Source: Dendrobium chrysotoxum (lineage: Eukaryota; Streptophyta; Magnoliopsida; Asparagales; Orchidaceae). Taken from it: a stretch of 64,000 nucleotides of DNA. The notes under the pieces are model-generated. The model had not been told where the DNA came from. It searched no databases and saw only the letters and a program-made list of their open reading frames with translations. Of this stretch, positions 13,700 to 24,424 are shown piece after piece. The DNA lies in NCBI GenBank assembly GCA_019925795.1, contig CM034313.1, positions 28,573,710-28,637,709 on the forward strand, read 5' to 3'. A program made the position numbers and the translations under genes. The first letter of the stretch is position 1, and each line of letters opens with the position of its first letter.

Positions 13700-13779
13700 T
13701 GATGGATGCACATCTACAGGGTATAATCAATGAGAAGATTAAGGTTATTATAGCCACTGATTAGGCATAGAAGCTAATA

Positions 13780-14412
13780 AGAAAGGGTCTCCCATACTCG
13801 GTGGGATAAAATTAGGTGCCATATCTGAAGGGGTACTCAGTTCCAAAATTTCATGCCTTCAGAGGTAATAGTATCCCCAGACAGCACCTGGGATAGTTTA
13901 AAGCCACTTGTAGCAACATGGGGGGTAACGATGCCTTGCTCTTTCGATAATTTGTTAGCAGTTTAACTTTGACTACTTTTGAATGGTACGTAGAATAGCT
14001 AAATAATTCTTTGAAGACTTTTATAGAATTAGAAACTATGTTTGTAAGGAGGTTTACCAGTGCAACACAGAAAACAATCATTGTTGACCTTGCCTTGGAG
14101 AAAAGGAGAAAGGATGAGTCGGTAACAATATATATAACCTGCTGGTGCAATTTAAATATGAGATATGAGCAAAAGTTAGAGAAAGAGCATGTAGTTTAAC
14201 TATTAATGGGGAATATAGATAATAAAATACAACCATTCTTATACATGGCCGCCATCACCACCTTTCAAGACCTACTAGACAGAGTGGCAAAATTTAAGAA
14301 ATTGAACTTTTCAAAATCAAAAGGCCACTCTATTAAACCCAAAAAGGCCAAAGCCCCTGATGCTAGAAAGGGTGAAGCCTACTCCACGTCTTTTTTCAGG
14401 CCAAATAAATGA
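13780..14412 (+). pseudogene. Gypsy gag, retrotransposon gag domain
   Basis: Frame pieces read KFHAFRGNSIPRQHL, then GGNDALLFRQFVSSL, then FEWYVE, then LKTFIELETMFVRRFTSA, then RRKDESVTIYITCW, then AAITTFQDLLDRVAKF. These follow the order of the plant gypsy gag domain (FxGNxxPRQHL ... RQFVxSLT ... AFEWY ... ELExxFxxRF ... ESVxDYIxRW). Two clear open pieces (14011-14199 and 14206-14412) are separated by a stop, and further stops lie upstream. The product would have formed the virus-like particle core. Confidence 0.85.
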
Positions 14413-14460
14413 AAATTGGTGGCTTACAACATAAATAAAGGTAAGCAACCGATATAGTAT

Positions 14461-14946
14461 ATGGATAAGCCAAAAAAGGCCTACTGTCATAACCCTTACC
14501 CAAAATTAGTGCTCAGAGAAAATGATAAACCTCGAACCTTTGTACGTGGAGGGGAACTCCCAAAGCAGATAATGGAAACTAATGATCGAATGTTCTCATG
14601 CCTCAAAGAGAAGATGAATAAAGAATATTTATTTAAAAGGGAGAGTGATGCCATATTTTTTCGAGAAGCACTAAAAGCGAACCTAGAACTATTGGAGTGC
14701 AAGAGGCCCAAGGAGTCGAAACATATTGGTGACCCAAATTATTGCCCATATCATCGAGTGATTAGCCATCCTATTAAATATTGCTACATCTTTAAGAATT
14801 GGCTAGAAAGAAAGTACCAAAAGGGAGAATTTATATTATCAGATAATGTGCCAATTCACCCTAAAAGGGAATCAACTAGGATGGTTACGTCCTGTTTCAT
14901 ACCCCTAGTTAAGGGAAGAAAAAAAGAGCTAGCACAAGATGAGTAA
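14461..14946 (+). pseudogene. Gypsy gag C-terminal part, longest surviving frame
   Basis: This 161-codon frame contains DPNYCPYHRVISHPIKYC near residues 91-108. It matches the CxYHRxxSHPIxxC finger-like motif found between gag and protease of plant Tat and Athila elements. It follows the gag domain after a short gap and is followed by protease-linked sequence. It is a fragment of one former polyprotein and not a separate gene. Confidence 0.75.
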
Positions 14947-15388
14947 TGGGAGACTGCAGTCTCCATGAAAATTGAAAAGATGTTGAAGCTACTCGAAAGA
15001 GTCCCTGCTGTTAAATGGAAGTCTCTTACTGAGTTGGTGTTAGATTTAAAGGGTTTACCTACTGCGATTGCATCTACCTCCCAATAACACCCTGGCTAAA
15101 CTAGCTCATCAAAGTCTAGTAGACAAAATCCTCAAAGTGGAAAACCAAGCTAAAGAAGCCCAAGGAGAAAAAGATAGTAACATAAAGGACTATCAATGAT
15201 TTGGATGAATATACCATACTACAAGGCAACCTATTAAGCTCATTGAATTTATTTTAGAGCTTAAAATTGGCAAAGCAGAATAAGATGATGTAGATTTGCT
15301 TCCTATGGAAACTTACAAGATCATTTCAGTGATGCCAGACATGCCAATAAAAGTAGAATATGAATAAGATGCAGCTTCTGAATTCTAT

Positions 15389-16400
15389 TTGATGGCATCA
15401 TCGATGGACTATAGCTCAAAAGAAGATTATAATTTTCCAAATGAGGATGAATCAGAGCCCGACATAGCATCACAAATGAAGCTTATGAAGTTGGGTAAAG
15501 ATTTTGAATTAGTAAATGAATCTTTGAAAGAGAACAAAGCTAGTTCTGAGGAAGACACTTCATCAGGTGAACCTGAGGCAGATGAAGTAGCTGAAGTGCA
15601 ACTGAGAATTGGTAAGGTGCTGCCACCTTCGCCGAATAGGGGGTCTCCAATAGAGATTAGGGAAAAAATTGTTGTTATTGAAGACATCATTACTAAAGAC
15701 CCTAAGAAGAAAGGCGCTTCAACCAAAGGGATGGACTATAACATCTTATCTCATCTAAGAAATATTCTAATGCAACTCATCATATATAAGACACTCATAA
15801 TGTCCAAAGAACTTCAAGAAACTTTGATTTAGGCTCTCAAAGATCTCAAAAGTTATGAAGCATACCTTGTTGAGTATCATGTGACTTAGGTTCTACAAGC
15901 TCAGAATAAACTGATCATCACTTTCACTGAGGTTGACATGATGCTTAGAAAGGTAAATCACAACTACCCTTTGTATATTACTGTAGAGAGCAATGTCATC
16001 ATAATAAGTTAGATCATGATTGATCTCTGATCTTCTATAAATCACATAAGCCTAAGAGTATTGAGATCACTTTGACTTGATGTGCAACATCTGGGGCAAG
16101 ATAAGCTAATGGTGTATGGTTTTAATGAGAAGGGATAGAAGACTATAGGGTCCTATGTACTCCCACTCATATTCGAAGATCTTTATAAATAAGCTAAGTT
16201 CTATGTGATTAATGTAGTCACCTCTTTCAAGGCACTCCTAGATCATCCTTAACTCTATGAATACGGCATTATCCTGTTAACACTACACCAGGGTATGAAG
16301 TACCTCAGTGATGAATAAGAGTTTAGAATCTCAAGCAACATATAGCCCTTTGTAGTTTATGAAGTAAAAATATATGAAGATGCAAAGTACTTCATTCCAA
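15389..16400 (+). pseudogene. Gypsy protease region
   Basis: An acidic linker is followed by MDYNILSHLRNI and ELQETLI (to 15832), then in the same order NYPLYITVESN, VLRSL, VYGFNEKG, IGSYVLPL, FYVINVVTSFKALLDHP and LHQGMKYL. This is the usual Tat-lineage protease neighbourhood. The catalytic Asp-Ser/Thr-Gly site appears as MIDL followed by a stop and SS near 16017-16040, so the active site is lost. Many stops interrupt it. Confidence 0.75.
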
Positions 16401-17309
16401 AATAGCCGAGGCCATAAAGATCTCCTTGGGCCAAGGCATCATATTTAAAGGCTATAAAGTGGCCTAAGCAGGAAGGTGAGAAGAAGTAATTGGGGAGAAA
16501 TAAGGCAACATCGACTCTCCCTAAAGCTATCACCACTTTTAAAATAAAAAGAACTATGTCTCACCTAGGGAGCGATACTGAAGAAGATGATATCATCCCT
16601 ACCAAATCTAAAAAGACCTTCTAGTATTTAGCCAAAGAAAAGAAGAAGGAAGAATATTCAGATTTTGATTATAACTATGAGTCTACCTACACGAGTAAAG
16701 TGTAATGAGTCTTCTTGAGGAGAATAGGTAGCAGGTCAATTTCAGGGAACATATTTATGGTCACACATCTTCCTCCATAACACTTCAAAGAAATCTCCCC
16801 TTGAGAGGTAAATAATATTTAAGAGCTCAAAACACTTTATGTGCCTCCTCTTAGTAAAGGGACTGGGCCAAGAAGCCTACTATACAAGTCCGGGGAACAT
16901 AAAGAGAAGAATCATGGCAGGCTCTCTAAATTTATTGATTCTAGAGAGATAATAATAGTGAGAATGCCTAGCTATTATCCCAAAAATATAAATAATATGC
17001 TAATAAAGCAAGTGGCTCAGTTCGGTACAAATAAAGGATGAGCTCATATCCACATGAGTATATGGTATTGAAGAAATTCTTATGTATTACAAAGGAAGGA
17101 TATACTTGCAAGAATAGGTATCATATTCATTATGCAGAAATACCCCTGAAAGGAGATTTGGTGTGTGATTACGTGTGAGAAATTGATCGGATGAAGACGG
17201 AGGCAAAGAAAAATATGAAGTCGATACTTATAATGATCAGCCCGTAGGTAAAAAAAAATATGAAGTCGATACTTATAATTATCCCCATCAAGAAGAAGAA
17301 TAATCAAAT
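16401..17309 (+). other. Decayed linker and first part of the reverse transcriptase
   Basis: No continuous frame is seen. The short frame 16841-17041 is not recognised on its own. A 24-base stretch beginning AAATATGAAG is duplicated at 17211 and 17256 (45-base period), a local tandem duplication in the degraded reverse transcriptase region. Confidence 0.4.
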
Positions 17310-18230
17310 CCATGTCTATATCATTGGGTTACAATAAGATCAAGATGGCATTTGAAGATGAAAAGCACATATCATTTTGAATGTCCATCAGTATATTCTA
17401 CTACACGATCATTCCCTTAAGCCTGAAGAATGTCGGTGCTACCTACCAGCCAGAGATAACACGCATATTTAATGAAATGATTCATCAAAAGGTCGAGTGC
17501 TATGTGGATCATCTCATCATCAAGAGCATGGACCAAAGTGACCACCTAAGTGACTTGAGGATCTTATTTGAGAAGATCAAGAAGTATGATCTAAAGATGA
17601 ACTCTCTAAAATACGCTTTTAGGGTCTCCTTAAGAAAATTTCTGGGGTATATCAATCATCACTGAGGAATCAAAATAGATCCCAATAAAATTTAGGCAAT
17701 TATGGAGATGCCTCCACCCAAGAACCTTCGACAGCTTTGCTCATTGTAGGGATAGCTTGCTTTCATTCGGTGATTCATATCAAATCTATCAGGTAGGTGC
17801 CTACCATTTTTGAAGTTAATGAAGAAAGATGTCCACTTTAAATGAGATAGAGGGTGCTAGGAGGCCTTTGATAGTATCAAATGATACTTCTTAAACCAGC
17901 TCATTCTCACATCGCAAATTTCAAGGAGGCCCCTTATCATGTATATAATAGCATTAGAGTAGTCCCTCGGAGCACTACTGTCTCAATATAATAAGGAAGG
18001 AAAGGAGAATGCACTCTATTATATTTATTAGAGGTTGACTGAAGAAAATATTCATTATTCTCCAATTGAGAAATATTATCTAGGGTTGATTTTTGCAGTC
18101 TATAAACTCCACCACTACATGCTTTCTCATAAGATTATGCTGATATTAAAGATCAATCTTTTAAAGTTCTTGATGACAAGACCAGCATTGATAGATTATT
18201 TGGCTTGGTGGGTAGTGATACTTCTATAGT
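17310..18230 (+). pseudogene. Gypsy reverse transcriptase and RNase H
   Basis: After GYNKIKMAFEDEKH come FYYTIIPLSLKNVGATYQ, then MIHQKVECYVDHLIIKS, then KYDLKMNSLKYAF, then FLGYINHH, IKIDPNKI, MEMPPPKNLRQL and FISNLSG. RNase H follows with RRPLIMYIIA, ENALYYIY, TEENIHYSPIEKYYLGLIFAVYKL and HHYMLSHK. The catalytic YVDD box reads YVDH, so the polymerase site is changed. Stops and small shifts break the frame. The best open pieces are 17381-17665 and 18035-18229. Confidence 0.9.
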
Positions 18231-18379
18231 TCCACATCACATATATTCCACAAAAAGCAATTAAGGGGTAAGCTCTGATGAATTTTCTCATTACACATCC
18301 CATTTATGTTGATTAACCTCTCAATGATGATCTACTGATGAGCAAATCATGTAAGTTGAAGAAAACAAAAAAGCATAGG

Positions 18380-18557
18380 TCTGGGAGATGTACTTTAATA
18401 GAGTATCATCAATTAAACCTACCCATCTTTTGAATCTTGCAAAATCTCAAGTTAGTCTCGGTCTCACTTTCATAGCACCTAAAGGAGGCATAATGAAGTT
18501 TTCATTCAATTTAATCAAACCCCAAACCAATAATGAGGCTAAATATGAGGCTCTAAT
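18380..18557 (+). pseudogene. Second (archaeal-type) RNase H fragment, cut by copia-1
   Basis: LTFIAPKGGIMKFSFNL then KPQTNNEAKYEAL match the start of the second RNase H of Tat elements. The homology stops at the first base of the copia-1 LTR. The rest of this domain and the integrase are not visible anywhere downstream. Confidence 0.75.
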
Positions 18558-19872
18558 TATTGCAAATCTGGTTTCAAGGACTATGATTTTGATGATAGCA
18601 AACCTTTCATTTCTATTTGAGGTTCTAATCTTTCAGGTTCACAGGATCAATTGCAATTCGAGCCAGCTTAAGATTGAGTCAGTTTATTTGTTTCAAGTTT
18701 AATGTACTTTTTTCATTTTTCTTGAGTCAAATATAATGTAACAGATCCCCAAGCTAAGTAACCTTGCACACACACACTCAGGGGGAGAGTTTCAGTGAGT
18801 TAGAGTTTCTCTTCAATTTGTGTTTAAATCATCCTGGATGATATTATCATCTTCCTGGACAATCCATTGAAAATGAAAACCCTAATTAGGGCAACCATGC
18901 TAAGTCAATCTGATTAAGCAGATCATCTTGGATGACACATACATCATACAGGATGATATGCTCAAATCAAAAATTCCCTACCGCCAGATTAAGTTAGGCA
19001 AGTTTATATTTTTAGAGATTTGGTCTAATCATCCCGGACGATACGTGTATCATCCTGGATGATCCATTATAATTATGCCTAAATTAGTCAGGTGATTAAG
19101 GAAAGTAATTAAGGTTTAGGTGATTCAATCATATTATCCTGGATGATCGTAAGATCGTCCTGGACGATACATGCAAATCCTGACCGTCTAGAGCATTTTA
19201 TCTGGACGACCCAAGGAATGTGCTATACGATATTCTCAATTTTGAACTAATTATACATGATGATATATATATATGATCCTGGATGATCAGGTACTTTTGA
19301 AACCATCCAGCTTGGTTTGGCTGTTTGACCCGAGGAATCTGCTGGACGATTTTTGTCTTTTTGAACTATCGTACAGGACGATATACGTATCGTCCTGGAT
19401 AATTAAGTCATTTTATTTAGATCATCCAGGCTTTTCTCCTAGATGTCCTGAGCTATCTTCTGGATGATATTCTTAGTTTGAACTAATCGTCCATGATGAT
19501 CACAAAATCATCCCAGATGATATGAACAGAATTTATCTTCTTATCATCCAGAAGAGCCAGATCGTACAGGCCAAAAGTGTCTATTTTACACTAATCATAT
19601 AGGATGATCTACCGATCATCCTGGATGATCTTTGATGAACAGTTGAGATTTAGGGCAATTTCTGAGCCCACATATATAAGATCTTTTTATTCAATCAAAA
19701 AAATCTTTTGCCACCTTCCTTGCTAGAGAGAACCTTGAGAGAGAGAGAGAGATTGAGAGAGAGAGAGAGAGAGGATCTTGTGCTCATGAATTTTTAAAAT
19801 AACTAATTCACCCCGCTCTTGGTTAGCCTCGGGACTAGTTCACAAGGGCTTAACATCCCTAACGAACTTTCA
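18558..19872 (+). repeat. Copia-1 5' LTR, internally deleted
   Basis: It starts TATTGCAAATCTGG and ends AACTTTCA just before the primer site. It aligns with the copia-2 LTRs (1.84-1.86 kb) read in reverse. It is about 500 bases shorter: the part between the GA-rich tract (19739-19772) and AATTTTTAAAATAAC (19791) is absent. That part holds the conserved GTAGGTCAAG/GACCGAACCA block. The middle (18830-19640) is full of ATCGTCC-N-GGACGAT palindromes. A CA run and CTCAGGGGGAGAG occur near 18765-18788. Confidence 0.9.
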
Positions 19873-19874
19873 AG

Positions 19875-19887
19875 TGGTATAAGAGTG
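19875..19887 (+). other. Copia-1 primer-binding site (tRNA-Met type)
   Basis: TGGTATAAGAGTG lies two bases after the LTR end and differs at two positions from the usual TGGTATCAGAGCG complement of initiator tRNA-Met used by copia elements. The copia-2 site is perfect. Confidence 0.85.
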
Positions 19888-19930
19888 GGATTCATAAAAT
19901 CTAGTTTTGAAAAACTTTTGAATTTGATCC

Positions 19931-21088
19931 ATGGCTAACTTTCGTAATAGAAACACCGCTGAAGGCTACTCCATTACTCGTCCATCTTTGTTTGACAGCA
20001 TACCTTTTAATTTTTGAAAAACTCACATGTCCACTTTTTTGTAATTTATTGATTATCGCATGTCGATGCTTGTTAAAGATGGTTATGAAGCACCTTTTAG
20101 ACTTATTAATGGTATTAAAACTGAACTTCCTTTTACCGAATGGACCTTTGAAGATCATGATTTAGCACAACTGAATGCAAAATGCTTGAACTATTTTTTT
20201 TATGCTTTAAAACCTGAGGATTACATGAGTGTCTCTACTTGTATGACTGGTAAAGAAATTTGGGATAGATTATGCATTACCTATAAAGGTACATCTGAAG
20301 TTAAACAATCTAGGTTAAACATACTACATCATGACTATGAACTCTTCCACATGAAACCTAGTGAGTCCATATCTGAAATATACACTAGGTTTACTTAAAT
20401 TATCACCTCTCTACATATTTTAGGAAGAGAACTCACTAACTATGAAAAGTGAACAAAATTCTGAGATGTTTGCCTTCTTCTTATGATGCCAAGATAACTG
20501 TAATTAATGAATCCAAAGATTTGAATACTTATTCTATTGATAACTTACTTGGGTCACTCATTGCTTACGAGCAAGGAGTGAGCCAATGATAAATTAATGC
20601 AAGTGAGAAGAAGAAGGAGAAAATTATGGCACTGAACGCCAATGATACTATACCAATCCTTCTGGGTCTAATAGCGGATATGTTTCCTTAATCACTAGGC
20701 AATTCAAAAGCTTTCTAAGAAAGAAATAGAAGAACTTTCAGAAGTTAAATAAAGGTAAGAGGAGCAGAAATTTTAAAGGTTCTTCTAACATAATTTATTT
20801 TGAATGTAGGATGCCTGGATATATAAAGGCTGATTGTCCTACACTTAAGACTCACCCAAGCAAGGAGAAGGGTGAGGAGAAACCCTAGTTTAGAAAGGAC
20901 AAGAAGAATATCCAAAAGGCATTCTGGGCAGATTCTGCATCTGACTCCTCTAACACTGAAGCTGAGGAGGAGACTACAAACTTGTGTTTGATGATGGATG
21001 ATCATCCTGATCAGTCTGACCAAGAAGAGGTATGTGAGCTAACCTATGATCAATTACTTGAAGTTTCTGAAAAAATCCATTCATCATA
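19931..21088 (+). pseudogene. Copia-1 gag, N-terminal part
   Basis: The frame starts ATGGCTAACTTTCG (MANFRNRN), which is also the start of copia-2 gag. It contains the plant copia gag (UBN2-type) blocks WTFEDHDLAQLNAKCLNYFF, GKEIWDRL and SEVKQSRLN, then SISEIYTRF, best preserved at 20060-20398. A CCHC zinc knuckle near 20800-20845 reads YFECRMPGYIKADC, so both the first Cys and the His are replaced by Tyr. Several stops are present. The gag breaks off at the copia-2 insertion. Confidence 0.9.
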
Positions 21089-21093
21089 TAGGA
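21089..21093. repeat. Target-site duplication of copia-2, left copy
   Basis: TAGGA directly precedes the left LTR. The same five bases follow the right LTR at 32949-32953. Reading across the two joins restores the copia-1 gag, so the duplication is genuine. Confidence 0.95.
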
Positions 21094-22953
21094 TGAAAGT
21101 TCGATAGGGATGTTAAGCCATGATGAACTAGTCCCGAGGCTAACCAAGAGGGGGGTGAATTGGTTATTTTAAAAATTTGTGAGCAATAGGAAAGATCTTT
21201 TCGATAATTTTCAGCGGAAATAAGAAAACACATAAGTGAAAAGATCAACCATAAATTTCACCCAAGTAGATAATAATAGAAAAGTAAAGTGCAAAAAATA
21301 ATTAGAAAGAACACACCAGATTTTATAATGGTTCGGTCAACTTGACCTACGTCCACTCCCCAGAGCCCCCCCTCTGGGTATTGTACTAACACAAAAGCGA
21401 CTCTCCTTTTACTCCCACAGCAAGGCAGAGAAGCCTCTACAAAACTCCTTTCCACCAACCCGACGAGGCAGAGAGCCTGAACTCCTTTCGCTTCCTCCAG
21501 AAGATAGCAGAGAACCCGGACTCCTTTCGCTTCCTCCTGAAGCAGGTAGAGAACCTGAACTTCTTTTGCTTCCTCCTGAAGTGGGCAAAGAACCCGAATC
21601 TTCTTACGAACGATCCTCCCATAAAAAATACTGACAAGACGAGAGACGACGAACAGAGAAGACGACTCTAATCATTGCTTGGAGTAACATTTGTGAATCC
21701 CTCACAAACTCCCCGTCACAAAATTCCCTCTCTCTCTCCCAAACTCTCTCTCTCTAGGGTTTCTCTATAAAGGAAAGTGGCAAAAGATTTTTCTTATTGG
21801 AAGAAAAAAAAATCTTTTATAGAAGGGCTCAAAATTTGCCCTAAATCTCAACTGGTCGGCCAATATCCTCCAGGACGATCGCTAGATCGTCCTGTACGAT
21901 CAGTTCAAATTCACATGTATCAGCCTCGACGATCTTGTTCTTCTTGACGATTAGTAGAAAAAAGTTGTTCAGATCATCCCGTACGATTCTGCGATCGTCC
22001 GAGATTATTATTACAAATCAAGAATTTCATCCAGAAGACCGCTCTGGTCATCCAGGGGAATTTGTGCTGGACGATCTCAAAATAACTTGATCGTCCCGGA
22101 TGATATCGCTATCGTCCTGTATGATTAGTTCAAAAACACACAAATTCATCCTGAGCACCGCTCTGAACGTACAGGTGAAACATGCAGGTTGATCTCAAAA
22201 TGACCTGATCGTCCGGGACGATATCTCTATCATCCTGGACGATTAGTTTAAAATAACCAAAATCATCCTGATCACCGCTCTGGGCGTATAGGTGAAATGC
22301 ACTGGATGGTCATGATCATCCCGGACGATATTGCGATCATCCCAGAAAATATGATTGTATTAATTAAATATTAACTTTTTTCCTTAATCACCAGACTAAT
22401 TTAGGCATGATTATGACAAATTATCCTGGACGATACATGTATCATCTGGGATGATACACGTATCGTCCGGGACGATCATACCAAATGTCTTAAAATAAAA
22501 CTTACCTAACTTAATCTGGCAGCTGAGAATTTTTAATTTAAGCCTATCATCTTGTACGATACTGATATCATCCAGGACTATCAGCTTAATCAAACCGACT
22601 TAACATGATCATCCTAAATAGGGTTTCTATTTTCACTGGATCGTCTAGGATGATGTTAATATCGTCTAGACGATCTGAACAAAAAATGAACAGAAACTCA
22701 AATTCACTCAAGCTCTCCCCCTGAGTGTGTGTGTGTGTGTAAGGTTACTTAGCTGGGGGATCAGTTATATACCATTTGACTCAATAAAGATGAAAATAGT
22801 ACATTGGACCTAAATTTCAAAATAGATTGACTCGATCTTGGACTGGCTTGAACTTATAATTGATCCTGCGTACCTGAAATATTAAATAGACAACTAGAAA
22901 TAGAAATATTTGCTATCATTAAAATCGTAACCCTTAAAACCAGATTCACAATA
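21094..22953 (-). repeat. Copia-2 3' LTR
   Basis: In element orientation it runs from TATTGTGAATCTGG (ending at 22953) to CCTATCGAACTTTCA (beginning at 21094). The other LTR starts TGTTGCG, so the terminal TG has mutated to TA here. Features include paired palindromes at 21865-22680, a CT-rich run near 21728-21765 and a block at 21312-21359 (GTTCGGTCAACTTGACCTAC on the + strand) shared with the solo LTR at 50115-52086. Confidence 0.95.
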
Positions 22954-22967
22954 ATCTCCCCCTTTTT
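22954..22967 (-). other. Copia-2 polypurine tract
   Basis: Read on the minus strand, AAAAAGGGGGAGAT lies directly before the 3' LTR, where plus-strand DNA synthesis of LTR retrotransposons is primed. Confidence 0.9.
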
Positions 22968-23233
22968 GATGATGGCAAACATTGATGTAATAGTTTCAAA
23001 TAAAACATACAGGAGTACTCAACGCACACATGAAAGAAAAATATCATTTCAAATTTCACTAAACATAAAATACAATAGGGAAAATAACTACAAAACACAA
23101 GCAATATAAGAAATAACTAGAATAGTACAAGAAACTACTAGTCACTTAAAACACTAACTCCCCCTTTTGACATCACAAAAAGGAGGACTGACGGACACAA
23201 CAATACAAGCCTAAAACATCACAAAACATAAAG

Positions 23234-24354
23234 CTAAAAAGGAGGCAGATCCTGATCAGAAAGAGGAGGAGGTGGTGGCATAAAGTAACTATGAATGGCG
23301 GTAAAATGTGCTCTAAACCAGGCAATGTCCTGGTCGTGATGTTGTTGCTGCTGAGCAGCATAGTCATTGAAGCGCTGTAATCCTCAGTATGCTGCTGCTC
23401 CTGGGCAGCCACATAAGAATCAAACCGGGCCTCCCACTGGTCGAACAGTTGCACCAGATGATCAGAAGGGGATGCAATATGAAGGGGAGCAGGTGCAGCA
23501 GGAATCGGAACAGCTTCTTCCTCTTCATCCTCAACATCTGGGGTGGGCTCCGGATGTAGTCGGGTACTGTGGAGTATATGGAAGGAATTATTTGTGAAGT
23601 AGGACAGACAGACATTGGCAGGGACTTGTAAATCGTATTTGGTCTCTAGAGCATATGCAATGATGTGTCCTAGAGCTAGATGTGGGCGTCGTCTATGGCC
23701 CGGATCCCTAATAGTAGTGAGATGCTCGATATTGTGGAAAAGGAGATCAGTAGCATTGAATTCCCAGTGGACCATGATGTAGTAGGTGGTTAGGGAAAGT
23801 AAAGGTGTGATGTGAATGCGATCCCCAGCCTTTGGGATGATGGAGGAATGAAGGACATGTTAAATGGTATGGACATCCTTAAGTAGGGAAGAGCAAGTGT
23901 TGTCGTGGTAAGGGGCGTTGGCATTTTTAAGGAAGTGATTGGCGACACTCCAATCATAATTAGGATCAAAAACTAGGGTGTGGAGTTTATCGCCAGTGAC
24001 AGAGAGTTGAAGGATATAGTGAAAATCATGGGCGGTGAGTTCTACAGGTCGCTGATTAACGAAGGAGTGAAGGGTGGAGTAGTCAGCGGTGATGCCAAGA
24101 TTTGCAAAAAAGACCCTGAGAAGTTCAGTGCTAAAGGAAAAGGCCAGGGTGAGGATGAAGGTGAGGGAGGTATGTGCAAATAGATCCATGAAAGGTTAGG
24201 TAAGAGTGCGGGGGTTGACAATCTTGGATTGTGTGATTCCAACTTTAAGAGAGCATTGGAAGGCAGCCTGATCGGCTACATTTAGAAAGTGGGGATTGAC
24301 ATTTACCCAGGAGGAGCTTACACCTTGATGCCGAGATATCTTTCCACCAGCCAT
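23234..24354 (-). pseudogene. Copia-2 extra ORF (SIRE-type, plant transposon protein-like)
   Basis: The minus-strand frame begins MAGGKISRHQGVSSSW at 24354 and runs toward the 3' LTR, with in-frame stops near 24202 and 23848 and a frameshift near 23375. The middle (ELLRVFFANLGITADYS, then VNQRPVELTAHDFHYIL) resembles the N-terminal part of the plant 'putative transposon protein' ORFs carried by SIRE-type and other retroelements. A later piece, RRPHLALGHIIAYALE, fits the same family. The tail is acidic and then Gln/His/Pro-rich, ending PLSDQDLPPF. No signal peptide or clear transmembrane segment is visible in the restored reading, so 'envelope-like' is not supported. The function of such ORFs is unknown. 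Confidence 0.7.
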
Positions 24355-24424
24355 TAGAATCACAAGAGAGGAAGTATGGAAGGAAGAGGGGTGAAGAAAT
24401 CTGAAGAAAATTGGTTGTTTAAGT

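Larger units (their letters stand above)
13700..18557 (+). mobile_element. Decayed Ty3-gypsy retrotransposon, Tat lineage, interrupted by copia-1
   Basis: Domains appear in the order gag, protease, reverse transcriptase, RNase H and then a second RNase H-like block (PKGGIMKFSFNLI, then TNNEAKYEAL). This extra archaeal-type RNase H marks the Tat lineage. Sequence stops matching exactly where the copia-1 LTR begins (18558). No integrase domain was found on the far side of copia-1, so it was probably lost in the deletion that also removed the end of copia-1. Stops in every domain mean the element cannot code. Confidence 0.85.

Noticed and set aside
18830..19640. CRISPR-like array of regularly spaced short palindromic repeats
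   Set aside because: The spacing is irregular, repeats are degenerate, spacers are themselves repeated, and the context is a plant LTR. It is not a CRISPR array.
23173..24189. Envelope gene in copia-2
   Set aside because: The extra ORF lacks a signal peptide, cleavage site and clear transmembrane segment in its likely frame. The hydrophobic tail near 23173-23300 arises only after the frameshift.
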